38,879 nucleotides of DNA from Candidatus Saccharimonadota bacterium. Its GTDB lineage: Bacteria; Patescibacteriota; Saccharimonadia; Saccharimonadales; UBA4665. Each line of letters opens with the position of its first letter. Position 1 is the stretch's first letter. Position numbers and translations under genes: made by a program. The stretch is taken from positions 1 through 38,879 of the forward strand of contig JAQBRQ010000039.1 of NCBI GenBank assembly GCA_028286385.1, given 5' to 3'. The notes below the pieces were generated by a model that had not been told where the DNA came from, did no database searches, and saw nothing but the letters and a program-made list of their open reading frames with translations. Shown piece after piece: positions 1-9,258 of the stretch.

Positions 1-7
1 GACTGTC

Positions 8-259
8 TTAGGCTAGATTGCGCGCTTTAAGCGCAGCGTCAATTTTAGGTTTGTCGAAACCAATGATGATTTCGCCATCGATATCAATAACGGGGATGCC
101 GCGCTGACCTGATTTTTCGACGGCTTCCATGCCGGCTGTTGGATCTTTTTCGACATCTTTATCGGTGTAGGTAACGCCGAGCTTATCGAAGTAATCCATA
201 GCGGCGTGGCAAAAGGCGCACCAAGTTGCGCTGTAAACAGTAATTTGCGGACTATTCAT
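8..259 (-). CDS. Glutaredoxin-like thiol-disulfide oxidoreductase
   Basis: Small thioredoxin-fold protein of about 83 residues, the usual glutaredoxin length. The N-terminal beta strand (ITVYSA) leads directly into a CxxC redox motif, Cys-Ala-Phe-Cys, followed by the helix. A cis-proline region (GIPVIDIDG) and a GFD(K) segment near the end match the glutathione/substrate face of the glutaredoxin/NrdH group. It probably reduces disulfides in the cytoplasm; the exact partner cannot be read. An in-frame ATG eight codons upstream (283) is possible, but TACAAT lies seven bases before the ATG at 259, so a leaderless start at 259 is preferred. It is divergent from the ATP synthase operon, and the region between them holds both promoters. 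Confidence 0.85.
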   Translation of the reverse strand: MNSPQITVYSATWCAFCHAAMDYFDKLGVTYTDKDVEKDPTAGMEAVEKSGQRGIPVIDIDGEIIIGFDKPKIDAALKARNLA

Positions 260-266
260 GCTGTTT

Positions 267-272
267 ATTGTA
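267..272 (-). promoter_or_regulatory. -10 element of the glutaredoxin-like gene
   Basis: TACAAT on the minus strand ends seven bases before the ATG at 259. Transcription starting about seven bases downstream would begin at or next to the start codon, giving a leaderless message. No good -35 is visible. Confidence 0.45.
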
Positions 273-335
273 TCACTATACAATGTAAAATAAAGCCTTA
301 TTCCTTACATCGTTACTGCTGCGAAGCGCTCCCTG

Positions 336-365
336 TTGCGTGAGATAGATCACACCTGTTATACT
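336..365 (+). promoter_or_regulatory. Promoter of the ATP synthase operon
   Basis: A -35-like TTGCGT (336-341) is separated by 18 bases from a -10 TATACT (360-365). The ATG of the first gene (374) follows after eight bases, so the transcript would be essentially leaderless. A CRP-like palindrome occupies the spacer. Confidence 0.6.
339..354. promoter_or_regulatory. CRP-like palindrome in the atp promoter
   Basis: CGTGA-N6-TCACA matches the E. coli CRP consensus TGTGA-N6-TCACA at nine of ten defined positions, with a perfect GTGA/TCAC dyad. It lies between the -35 and -10 of the atp promoter, a position where a bound protein would normally block polymerase. A Crp/Fnr-family gene is present at 22040-22729. 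Binding is an inference. Confidence 0.45.
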
Positions 366-373
366 AAGAAGTA

Positions 374-682
374 ATGAAACAGACGCCCTTGCCTCCTACT
401 AAAGGACAAACGACGCCGGTTAAATCGGTGGGTAATGATCAGCAGGCCAGCTATGAAGCTCGTGCTCAGTTTTTCTCTGCCGCTTTGAACATGAGTTGGC
501 AATTAGCTATCGTGGTGCTCGTGCCAATCATTGGCGGCTTCGAACTTGATAAGCGGCTCGATATGCTGCCGCTCCTTACAATTGTCGGTTTTCTGCTGGC
601 TATGATCGGCATGGCAGTAGTGGTCTGGCGCCAAATGCAGTTGAATAGCCCAGGCATCCCGCCGAAGGGGCACCACTCATGA
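374..682 (+). CDS. AtpI/AtpZ-like membrane protein, first gene of atp operon
   Basis: A 102-residue protein with a polar N-terminus (about 1-35) and two hydrophobic segments (about 38-60 and 65-88). The hairpin carries GGFELDKRL after the first segment, the pattern of the small membrane proteins that precede atpB in many ATP synthase operons (ATPase_gene1/AtpZ-AtpI type, proposed assembly factor or Mg/Ca channel). It ends with TGA overlapping the ATG of atpB by four bases, so it is translationally coupled. Its own start has no Shine-Dalgarno; TATACT lies eight bases upstream. Assignment to AtpI versus AtpZ is not certain. Confidence 0.75.
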   Translation: MKQTPLPPTKGQTTPVKSVGNDQQASYEARAQFFSAALNMSWQLAIVVLVPIIGGFELDKRLDMLPLLTIVGFLLAMIGMAVVVWRQMQLNSPGIPPKGHHS

Positions 683-1545
683 TTGGTGGCTTACTAGCAC
701 GTTTTGCCGAAACCGGGCCAACAGTTCACGTTGCGCCAGCTGGTGTATTCGAAATCGGTGGTTTCACTATTACCAACTCGATTCTTTATGGTTGGATCAG
801 CACCCTGTTTATAGTCGCTTTTATGATTTGGGTCAGCCGCCAGGTCACCGTTAAACCCAAGGGTGGCGTTGTGCAGTTCGTGGAAGCCGGCGTCGAATTC
901 ATAAGCAATCTGGTCGAAAACGCTTTTGACGACAAAAAGATTGGCCGCAAGTACGTGCCGTATTTTGTGACGGTCTTCTTCTTTATCATTCTCAATAACT
1001 GGCTTGGGTTACTACCATTTGTCGGTGGTGGGTTCCACTCCGGCGAAAACCCACTGCTACGACCATTTACCGGTGACTTGAATGCAACACTGGCCATTGG
1101 CGCATTTACGATGCTCACAGTGTATACCGCATCCATTCGCGAATCTGGCGGCCCCATCAAATACCTGCGCCACTTCTTTATTGGTAGTCCCTGGAATCCG
1201 CTGTACTTTATAATTGGCTTGCTCGAAATGTTCACCGACCTCACGCGCGTACTCAGCCTGTCGCTTCGTTTATTCCTCAATATAACCATCGGTGAGATCG
1301 TCATTAGTGTCTTCTCGTATCTTGGCAGTGTTGCCGCGCCATTGACTGCCCTGCCGTTCACCTTACTGGAAATACTTGTTGCTGCCCTGCAAGCCTACAT
1401 TTTTACCGTCCTAGCTACTATGTACCTGGCAATCGCTGTTAATCACTCCAGCGCCCACCCCGAGGAAGAAGACTTGACCGAAGATGACGTTCCTGCAACA
1501 ATGGTGCCACAGGCTACCGTTCCCGGAGGAAGTGTCAGTGGGTAG
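679..1545 (+). CDS. atpB: ATP synthase subunit a (F0)
   Basis: Membrane subunit a, 288 residues, which forms the proton half-channels beside the c-ring. The signature helix near residues 190-210 contains SLSLRLFLN, with the essential arginine at about residue 197, followed by a conserved Gly-Glu. There are about five to six hydrophobic segments. The last 30 residues are acidic and then polar (SAHPEEEDLTEDD), a cytoplasmic or loop tail longer than needed for function. The start overlaps the preceding stop (ATGA). Confidence 0.97.
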   Translation: MIGGLLARFAETGPTVHVAPAGVFEIGGFTITNSILYGWISTLFIVAFMIWVSRQVTVKPKGGVVQFVEAGVEFISNLVENAFDDKKIGRKYVPYFVTVFFFIILNNWLGLLPFVGGGFHSGENPLLRPFTGDLNATLAIGAFTMLTVYTASIRESGGPIKYLRHFFIGSPWNPLYFIIGLLEMFTDLTRVLSLSLRLFLNITIGEIVISVFSYLGSVAAPLTALPFTLLEILVAALQAYIFTVLATMYLAIAVNHSSAHPEEEDLTEDDVPATMVPQATVPGGSVSG

Positions 1546-1598
1546 TTTTATTTTTGGTTTTAAACAAGTAATTAATTATAAGGAGCAAGGTAAATAAC

Positions 1599-1832
1599 AT
1601 GATATTCGCAGCCGCAGACGCAGTTAATACAGCAATTATCGGTAAAGGTTTAATGATTGGCGGTGGTTTTATTGGCCCAGCTATCGGCATTGGCCTTATT
1701 GGCGGTAACTACTTGCAGGCCGTCGGTCGCAACCCTGAAGCAGCTAAGTTCCTCGGTCAGGCTTTGATCTTTGTGGCTATTGTCGAATTGTTCGGTCTAT
1801 TAGCCTTCGCATCAATCTTCATCGTCAAATAA
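1599..1832 (+). CDS. atpE: ATP synthase subunit c (F0 ring)
   Basis: A 77-residue hairpin proteolipid. The first helix is glycine-rich (GGGFIGPAIGIGLIGG), the polar loop is GRNPEA, and the second helix carries the ion-binding carboxylate Glu63 in VAIVELFGLLAF. The glutamine and the serine/threonine after Glu that make up the sodium site of Na+-type c subunits are absent, so the ring is most likely H+-driven. A Shine-Dalgarno AAGGAG lies 5' of the ATG. The following atpE-atpF gap contains a large palindrome, which could protect or process the atpE mRNA. Confidence 0.97.
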   Translation: MIFAAADAVNTAIIGKGLMIGGGFIGPAIGIGLIGGNYLQAVGRNPEAAKFLGQALIFVAIVELFGLLAFASIFIVK

Positions 1833-1834
1833 GT

Positions 1835-1960
1835 GGGAGGATTCCAGAAAATGCACATTTTGCCCGAAACACTGCGCTCCGCGCTCACCGTACCTTGCAG
1901 TACGGCTCGCTTGCGGTGCTCATCTTTCGACCAAACTGCACTATTTTATGAAACCCTCCT
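1835..1960. repeat. ~126-bp imperfect palindrome between atpE and atpF
   Basis: The intergenic region folds on itself almost completely. The centre is CCGTAC-CTTGCA-GTACGG (1888-1905). Outward, the arms keep matching with small bulges: TGCGCTCCGC against TGAGCACCGC, CGAAA against TTTCG, AAAATGCACATTTTG against the complement of CAAACTGCACTATTTT, and GGGAGG (1835-1840) against CCCTCC (1954-1959). The result would be one long RNA hairpin between the c and b subunit genes, or a MITE/REP-like mobile palindrome. No second copy is in this window. A 41-codon frame (1851-1976) runs through it and overlaps the atpF start. Confidence 0.7.
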
Positions 1961-1972
1961 TGAGGTGAGTGT

Positions 1973-2509
1973 ATGACAACTCTCGTAACTACGTTTGCGG
2001 CTGAGAGTTCGTCAGGTTTGGGCGCGCTTGGCGTTGACGGCAAGGCGTTCCTGATTCAGCTGGTCACGTTTGTGCTGGCCTACCTAGTATTGCGTCGTTA
2101 TGCCTTTACACCGATTCTCAAAGTTTTAGAAGAACGGCGCCAAAGAATCGAAAGCGGTGTAACACTTGGCGAAGAAATGCAAAAAGAACGTGCCAAGCTC
2201 GAACAGCAGATCGCCGAGGCATTGCAAGAGAGTCGTAAAGCGGCCGACGGCATTCTCGTTAGTGCCCAAGAAAGCGCTCGCCAGGCCATTCGCGAAGCCG
2301 AAGAGAAAGCCCGTGCTAAAGCCGACGGCATTCTGGCCGCCGCCGAGGATCGCATTAAGCAAGACACCGCTCGGGCTCGCAAGCAGCTCGAAAAAGAGCT
2401 GGTTAACCTAGTCTCCGATGCCACCGAAGCCATCATCCAAGAAAAGATCGACGCTAAAAAAGATGCCGCACTCATTGAGCGCGCACTGAAAGGCAGCGCA
2501 AGCGCATGA
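1973..2509 (+). CDS. atpF: ATP synthase subunit b (F0 stalk)
   Basis: 178 residues: one N-terminal membrane helix (about 25-45, FLIQLVTFVLAYLVLRRY) followed by a long charged, alanine-rich helix (about 55-165) that would form the peripheral stalk dimer. Homodimeric b is likely, since there is no second b gene in the operon. AGGTGAG lies just before the ATG. The end overlaps atpH by four bases (ATGA). A preceding 41-codon frame also ends in an ATGA overlap with this start. Confidence 0.96.
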   Translation: MTTLVTTFAAESSSGLGALGVDGKAFLIQLVTFVLAYLVLRRYAFTPILKVLEERRQRIESGVTLGEEMQKERAKLEQQIAEALQESRKAADGILVSAQESARQAIREAEEKARAKADGILAAAEDRIKQDTARARKQLEKELVNLVSDATEAIIQEKIDAKKDAALIERALKGSASA

Positions 2510-2913
2510 AGACCGCTCGAACCCGTATCGCTAACGTCATCGCCGACAACACTTTAAAAAGTGGTGTGTCTAAGACCTACGTTAACGAAATCGCCGCTTA
2601 TTTACTAAGTGAGCAACGGGTTGGTGAGCTGGATTCATTGCTGCGTGACGTGCAGGCCGATTGGGCGGCAGCCGGTTTTGTAGAGGTGATTGCCACCAGC
2701 GCTCACCCGCTCACCGCGGCCATTAAAGCCGATATCATCAAGCAATTCAAGCAGCTCTACCCAGAGGCCAAGAAGATTATCGTCACCGAAGCGCACGATC
2801 CAACAATTTTAGGTGGCGTGCGTCTGAGCCTGGCTGATAAGCAGCTTGATTTGAGCGTTGAAGCAAAATTGAATAAGTTTAAGCAATTAACCACTGCAGG
2901 AAAGGATACGTAA
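2506..2913 (+). CDS. atpH: ATP synthase subunit delta, shortened N-terminal domain
   Basis: 135 residues against about 175-180 in the family. The C-terminal domain is recognisable: an alternating strand/helix region and the signature DPTILGGVRLSLADKQLD-SV (about residues 102-120), ending in a short helix KLNKFKQL. The N-terminal helical bundle, which normally caps the alpha subunits, is only about 55 residues instead of about 105. The start is fixed by the ATGA overlap with atpF, so the shortness does not come from a misplaced start. It joins the b dimer to F1. Confidence 0.92.
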   Translation: MKTARTRIANVIADNTLKSGVSKTYVNEIAAYLLSEQRVGELDSLLRDVQADWAAAGFVEVIATSAHPLTAAIKADIIKQFKQLYPEAKKIIVTEAHDPTILGGVRLSLADKQLDLSVEAKLNKFKQLTTAGKDT

Positions 2914-2919
2914 AGACCC

Positions 2920-4470
2920 GTGGCTGAACTATCGATTACAGAATTATCAGATGATATCCGAGCAGCAATTGCTCAGTTAAAAGAACGACCAGAAATCGAA
3001 AACGTCGGTGTTGTTACCCGCGTTGGTGATGGCATTGCTTGGATCTATGGTCTGAGTTCCGCTGGTTATAACGAAATGCTCGAAGTCGAGGGCGCGCAAG
3101 GTCAGAAAGTTACCGCTTTTGCTCTTAACCTCGGCCAAGAAGAAATTGGCGCCGTACTCCTCGGTACCGACATCGAAGTAAAGGCCGGTGCTAAAGTCCG
3201 CCTCAGCGGTTCCGTGCTGGAAGTGCCTGTTGGTCCTGAGCTCGTTGGTCGTGTGGTTGATCCTTTGGGCCGTCCCCTCGATGGTGGTGACCCAATCAAG
3301 ACTAAGCTGCGCAGCCGTGTTGAACGCCCTGCTCCCGGTGTCTTAGCCCGTAAAAGCGTCCACGAACCAATGATGACCGGCTTAACTGCCATTGATGCCA
3401 TCGTGCCAATCGGCCGTGGCCAGCGTGAGCTGATCATTGGCGACCGTCAAACCGGTAAAACAGCTATCGCTGTTGACACCATGGTTAACCAGGCTAAGCA
3501 AAAAACCGGTGTTATCAACGTCTACGTTGCCATCGGTCAGAAGCTATCTAAGATTGCTGCTTTGCAAGAGCGCCTCAAGCGCGAAGGCGTTATGGACCAG
3601 ACCATCATCGTGGCTACCAGCCCGGCTGATCCAGCAGCCATGCTCTACCTGGCGCCATACGCCGGTGCAGCCATGGGTGAATACTTCCGCGACAACTCAC
3701 AGCACGCCTTGATCATTTACGATGATCTTACCAAGCACGCTGCGGCCTACCGCCAAATGTCACTGCTTCTGCGCCGCCCACCGGGCCGCGAAGCCTACCC
3801 AGGCGATGTTTTCTACTTGCACTCCCGCCTTTTGGAGCGCGCCGCTAAGCTCTCGGATGATCTCGGTGCCGGTTCTTTGACGGCTCTGCCGATCATCGAA
3901 ACCCAAGCTGGCGATATTTCTGCCTACATCCCAACCAACGTCATCTCGATCACCGATGGTCAAATCTTCCTGGAAACTAACCTGTTCTACCAGGGTATTC
4001 GCCCGGCTATCTCGGTCGGTCTATCTGTTTCGCGTGTTGGTGGTTCTGCCCAAACCAAAGCTATCAAAGCTGTTGGTGGCGGCCTTAAGCTTAGCTTGGC
4101 TCAGTACCGTGAACTTGCGGCATTCAGCCAGTTCTCGACCGACCTCGACCCAGAAACCCGCCAAACCATCGAGCGCGGTCAGCGCCTAACCGAACTGCTC
4201 AAGCAGCCGCAGTACAGCCCATACGCAATCTGGGAAATGTACAGCAGCCTACTGGCAGCTACCAAGGGTTGTTTCGACGCTGTACCAGTCGAAAAAATCA
4301 AGCTCGCCGAAGAGGCTCTGCACCGCGAACTCAAGAGCAAGCATCCTAAGGTTATCGAAGCCCTTAACACCGGTGGTAAACCATCTGACGCCGACAACGA
4401 AGTTGTCATCAAGGTTGCTAAAGCCATCGCCGACAGCTACAAGCCCCTTAAGAAAGCCAGCAAGGAGTAA
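2920..4470 (+). CDS. atpA: ATP synthase subunit alpha (F1)
   Basis: 516 residues, full length. It shows the N-terminal beta-barrel (about 25-95), Walker A GDRQTGKT (174-181), the [12 protein letters not shown] segment and the [10 protein letters not shown] region with the arginine finger. It forms the non-catalytic sites of the alpha3beta3 hexamer. The start is GTG in the context GACCCGTGGCT, which recurs at atpG. An upstream AGGAAAGGA is the only Shine-Dalgarno candidate. Codon use is strongly biased (CGT/CGC arginines), as expected for a highly expressed gene. Confidence 0.98.
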   Translation: MAELSITELSDDIRAAIAQLKERPEIENVGVVTRVGDGIAWIYGLSSAGYNEMLEVEGAQGQKVTAFALNLGQEEIGAVLLGTDIEVKAGAKVRLSGSVLEVPVGPELVGRVVDPLGRPLDGGDPIKTKLRSRVERPAPGVLARKSVHEPMMTGLTAIDAIVPIGRGQRELIIGDRQTGKTAIAVDTMVNQAKQKTGVINVYVAIGQKLSKIAALQERLKREGVMDQTIIVATSPADPAAMLYLAPYAGAAMGEYFRDNSQHALIIYDDLTKHAAAYRQMSLLLRRPPGREAYPGDVFYLHSRLLERAAKLSDDLGAGSLTALPIIETQAGDISAYIPTNVISITDGQIFLETNLFYQGIRPAISVGLSVSRVGGSAQTKAIKAVGGGLKLSLAQYRELAAFSQFSTDLDPETRQTIERGQRLTELLKQPQYSPYAIWEMYSSLLAATKGCFDAVPVEKIKLAEEALHRELKSKHPKVIEALNTGGKPSDADNEVVIKVAKAIADSYKPLKKASKE

Positions 4471-4477
4471 TTGACCC

Positions 4478-5340
4478 GTGGCTAGTACAATCGTTCTTAA
4501 ACGCAAGATCACCTCGATCAAAGGCACTCGCCAGATCACCAAGGCGATGGAGCTGGTTTCGGCCAGTAAACTGCGTCGTGCACAGGAACGGGCTCAACGT
4601 AGCCGCCCTTACCGCGACATGGCCTACGATCTGTTGACCCGTTTGAACGCTATTAGCGAAGTTGAACGTCAGCCACTATTCCGGAAGCGTCCCGTAAAGA
4701 ATCGCTTGTACGTCATCATTACCAGTAACACCGGCTTAGCTGGTGCTTACAATGCCAACGTCCTCAAGCAATTAACGACTGGCCTACGCGAAGACGAAGC
4801 CCAAAAGGTTAAAAGTCACGTCATTACCATCGGCAGCAAAGGTGCGCAATTCGTCCGCCGCCTGAGCGAAGTTGATCTGATGGCCGCCTATCCCCCTTTG
4901 GGCGACCAGCCGAGCGTCAACGACATCCGCCCTATCCTGAATACGGTCATTGAACACTATAAAGAGAGCAAAGTCGACGAAGTCCGAGTGATTTACACTG
5001 CCTTCAAGTCAACAGTGTCTCAGGAAGTTAAGAGCCTCCAGCTCTTGCCTGCTGCCGGCGTAGGGGACGAAAGCCCAAATACCGCTATGAGTAACTTCGA
5101 GCCAGACGTCGAAACCGTCATCGATCAGGTGGCAATTCGCCTCGTCGAAGCCCAGGTTTGGCAAGGCGCGCTCGAGAGCCTGGCATCTGAACACGCCATG
5201 CGCATGCTAGCTACCAAAAACGCCACCGATAACGCCAACGACCTGATCAAAGACTACACTCTGGAGCTGAACACTGCCCGACAGGCAGCCATAACCCAGG
5301 AATTAGCCGAAATCAGCGGTGGAGCGGAGGCTATGAATTC

Positions 5341-5344
<4 letters not shown>
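4478..5344 (+). CDS. atpG: ATP synthase subunit gamma (F1 rotor)
   Basis: 288 residues. Both ends of the rotor coiled coil are conserved: SIKGTRQITKAMELVSASKL near residues 13-32 and the C-terminal helix with MRMLATKNATDNANDLI. The middle Rossmann-like region (about 75-210) is present. The start is GTG preceded by AAGGAG about ten bases upstream. The stop TGA overlaps the ATG of the unrecognised gene that follows, an unusual neighbour, since atpD normally comes next. Confidence 0.97.
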
Positions 5345-7181
<1,837 letters not shown>

Positions 7182-7183
7182 AC

Positions 7184-7612
7184 GTGATTCATTTCCAACT
7201 GGTAGCCCTCAGCGGCATCAAGTTTGACGAAGACGTCTATGAAGTCACCTTGCCAACATTAGACGGCGAAATCGGTGTGCTACAGCACCACATGCCGCTG
7301 GTTAGCGTGGCTAAAAACGGCGTGATCGCTGTTCGCCGCGCTCCCAAAGATACCGATGCCCAGCGCGAATTTTTTGCCACCAATGGCGGCGTCATCGAAG
7401 TAACCACCGACAATACACTCCGCGTACTCGTTGATGAAGCCGACCATGCCGAAGGTATTGACGAAGCCGAAGCCCAAAAGGCCTTAGAACGCGCTCAAAA
7501 GATGAAAACCGAAGCCAAAGACCAAGTTAGCCTTGAGCATGCTCAGACTATGGTTGATCGCCAATCAGTCCGTTTGCACGTCGCCGGCCTCAAGCGCCGC
7601 ACCCGTAAATAG
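7184..7612 (+). CDS. atpC: ATP synthase subunit epsilon (F1)
   Basis: 142 residues. The N-terminal beta sandwich (about 1-85) has the family pattern FD-E-VYEVTLPTLDGEIGVLQHHMPLVS. The C-terminal helical pair (about 88-135, DEAEAQKALERAQKM) is complete, so the auto-inhibitory element can form. The start is GTG two bases after the atpD stop, with AGGAG upstream. It ends the operon; I see no clear terminator in the 23 bases before the convergent gene. Confidence 0.95.
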   Translation: MIHFQLVALSGIKFDEDVYEVTLPTLDGEIGVLQHHMPLVSVAKNGVIAVRRAPKDTDAQREFFATNGGVIEVTTDNTLRVLVDEADHAEGIDEAEAQKALERAQKMKTEAKDQVSLEHAQTMVDRQSVRLHVAGLKRRTRK

Positions 7613-7635
7613 CACCGGCGCTTAAACGGATAGTG

Positions 7636-7968
7636 CTACATGGCTAGATTATTGCTGGCGCCGATTTCGGCCCGTAGGTCGGCGCGGTCGAGCATGGCGA
7701 TAACTATGCGCATGCCGTATAGAATGGCTTCTTCGGTGCTGGCGAATTCCGCACCCGGATTGTGTGCTTCGGTGAGTAAGGCGAGCGCAACAGGTGCGTT
7801 GGTGCTGGCGATTTGACGCCTGAGCGTGTCGCTTTGATCAGGGCTTGCGAGCATATGTGCAGCCTGCTCTACATCTTCACGCGTGGCTTGACCAATCAGC
7901 TCAAACACGCCTGATCGATTGGCGAGCGCGGGTAAATCGGTGGCTTTCTGCTTGTGTGATTCCCTCAT
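7636..7968 (-). CDS. Small conserved-looking hypothetical protein
   Basis: 110 residues, not recognised. It appears soluble and helical, with acidic and alanine-rich segments and no membrane helix or cysteine. The start is supported by TACACT ending seven bases before the ATG, the leaderless arrangement seen at many genes here. It is convergent with the ATP synthase operon and divergent from the carbonic anhydrase-like gene. Base composition matches its neighbours. I cannot offer a function. Confidence 0.6.
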   Translation of the reverse strand: MRESHKQKATDLPALANRSGVFELIGQATREDVEQAAHMLASPDQSDTLRRQIASTNAPVALALLTEAHNPGAEFASTEEAILYGMRIVIAMLDRADLRAEIGASNNLAM

Positions 7969-7975
7969 GCCTATC

Positions 7976-7981
7976 AGTGTA
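7976..7981 (-). promoter_or_regulatory. -10 element of the 110-residue hypothetical gene
   Basis: TACACT on the minus strand, seven bases before the ATG at 7968. This predicts a leaderless transcript. Confidence 0.4.
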
Positions 7982-8051
7982 GCTAGTTTCGATTTGCAAA
8001 GCTGTGATTATTGTTACTTTTGCACTGTAAGTTATTTTACAAATACTACGG

Positions 8052-8079
8052 TTGTACTCTGTAAAAACAAGCGTATAAT
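8052..8079 (+). promoter_or_regulatory. Promoter of the carbonic anhydrase-like gene
   Basis: TTGTAC (8052-8057), a 16-base spacer and a perfect TATAAT (8074-8079). The ATG follows at 8117, so this message has a leader of about 30 bases with a weak TTAGG Shine-Dalgarno. A half-conserved CRP-like TGTGA-N6-TTACT lies upstream at 8003-8018. Confidence 0.6.
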
Positions 8080-8116
8080 TGGGCTTTGTGTTAACAAATA
8101 AAACCTTAGGTAATTT

Positions 8117-9166
8117 ATGAGCGAAAGAGCATACGAAATGCAGAATATATATGTTGCAGAGAATACTACTCAGCAAGAACTCGATATTATTAAATCTGAA
8201 ATGCATGAGCGATCTCGTCAGGCAGGTGTAATAGAGGTGATTGGGACGCTTTCTGGTGAAACGACCTCTGAATATTGGACCGGCAGCATATCTCTAAAAG
8301 ATCGCCTTGAGAGTGGCGAGCTAACGGCCGGAGATGTCCAGGAAGGCCTGCATATCCTAGAGGAGTGCTACGTTCTGACCCAAAAAGGTGGAACAATTGG
8401 CTGCATCGATGGACGCCCAAAAGAGGGCTACGATGACAACGATCCTGCGATGTTTGGTCGCAAACTTGGTCCAAAATCGCCAGGCGGTACGGTAATCGAC
8501 GGCATCGCTGACCGTATTAGTCTTGGGGTTGACGATGAGTCGCATGAATCGGTACATCTTCTCAATGACATAGACGAAATGGCAGAAGTAGCTATTGAGA
8601 CTGGCTATCAGCCTGGTGATCACGTAGCTGACCAATGCGCCGATGGCAACTGCGGTTGCGGTGCAGTAGATGGCGCTGAAAAGCACTGCGAAACTATCAA
8701 CTTACCCGCCAAGGCAGAAGTAAGGGCCACGACAGCAGGTTTACTAGGAGAAGCTTTTGATGAGGATACTTTTAATAAAGTTGCTGATTCAGTTGAAGCG
8801 CTAATGAGTATTAAAGAAAACTACATGATGGCCAAGCAGGAGATTATTGCTGAGCTCGTAAGACTTAATCCCGAAGCGGCTCCTGTGCTAGTCGGAAAGC
8901 ATAATGAAATTGTAGTAGTGCTTGATATGGTTTCTGGCGAAACATTGCACACCGATCACTATGCTGCCCGAACCAACAATAAAATTCATGCATTTAACTA
9001 CGATGTGTGGCACACATTTGAAATGGCTGAAGCTCGATTTGCGGACGATCCAGAGAAGTTATCGCTCTTTAAGCACGCACGCATTGCCATCGCTGTCACG
9101 GCCCTAATGGATCTCACTGACGGCAGTCTTTTGCTTGCTACCCGCACTCCCCGCGGCTCGCAGTAA
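8117..9166 (+). CDS. Cadmium-type carbonic anhydrase-like protein
   Basis: 349 residues, soluble, no signal peptide. It contains CxDxR (Cys96-Ile-Asp98-Gly-Arg100), a glycine-rich GGTVIDG segment, and a His169-x9-Cys179 motif inside DHVADQC-ADGNCGCG. In the diatom cadmium carbonic anhydrase CDCA1 the metal is held by Cys, His and Cys with the same ten-residue His-to-Cys step, and the first Cys lies in a CxDxR turn, so the metal site fits that family. It would hydrate CO2 to bicarbonate. Two further cysteines (174, 181) lie beside the proposed ligand. The C-terminal 150 residues are less clear and could be a second, degenerate domain. Transcribed alone from a good TATAAT promoter. Confidence 0.6.
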   Translation: MSERAYEMQNIYVAENTTQQELDIIKSEMHERSRQAGVIEVIGTLSGETTSEYWTGSISLKDRLESGELTAGDVQEGLHILEECYVLTQKGGTIGCIDGRPKEGYDDNDPAMFGRKLGPKSPGGTVIDGIADRISLGVDDESHESVHLLNDIDEMAEVAIETGYQPGDHVADQCADGNCGCGAVDGAEKHCETINLPAKAEVRATTAGLLGEAFDEDTFNKVADSVEALMSIKENYMMAKQEIIAELVRLNPEAAPVLVGKHNEIVVVLDMVSGETLHTDHYAARTNNKIHAFNYDVWHTFEMAEARFADDPEKLSLFKHARIAIAVTALMDLTDGSLLLATRTPRGSQ

Positions 9167-9199
9167 TAGTTCGAGCAAAAGCACCAATAGAACAATAGC

Positions 9200-9228
9200 T
9201 TTACAAAAGTAAAACTTCAGGTTACGAT
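9200..9228 (+). promoter_or_regulatory. Promoter of the aquaporin-family gene
   Basis: TTTACA (9200-9205), a 17-base spacer and TACGAT (9223-9228). The gene start at 9259 is preceded by GGAGG (9246-9250), giving a normal leader. Confidence 0.5.
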
Positions 9229-9258
9229 TATGGCATCAATTAAGTGGAGGTTCCAAAA

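Noticed and set aside
786-1361. Long minus-strand open frame opposite atpB
   Set aside because: It is the antisense shadow of the well-supported subunit a gene and has no start signal or protein-like pattern.
1851-1976. A 41-codon open frame between atpE and atpF with GGGAGG upstream and an ATGA overlap with atpF
   Set aside because: It lies wholly inside the large palindrome, so its codons are explained by the pairing arms; the peptide has no recognisable pattern. Kept only as a note.
8357-8686. Minus-strand open frame opposite the carbonic anhydrase-like gene
   Set aside because: It overlaps the metal-site coding region completely and lacks a promoter or ribosome site.
9244-9258. Upstream GTG start for the aquaporin gene
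   Set aside because: This GTG is part of the GTGGAGG ribosome-binding sequence of the ATG at 9259.
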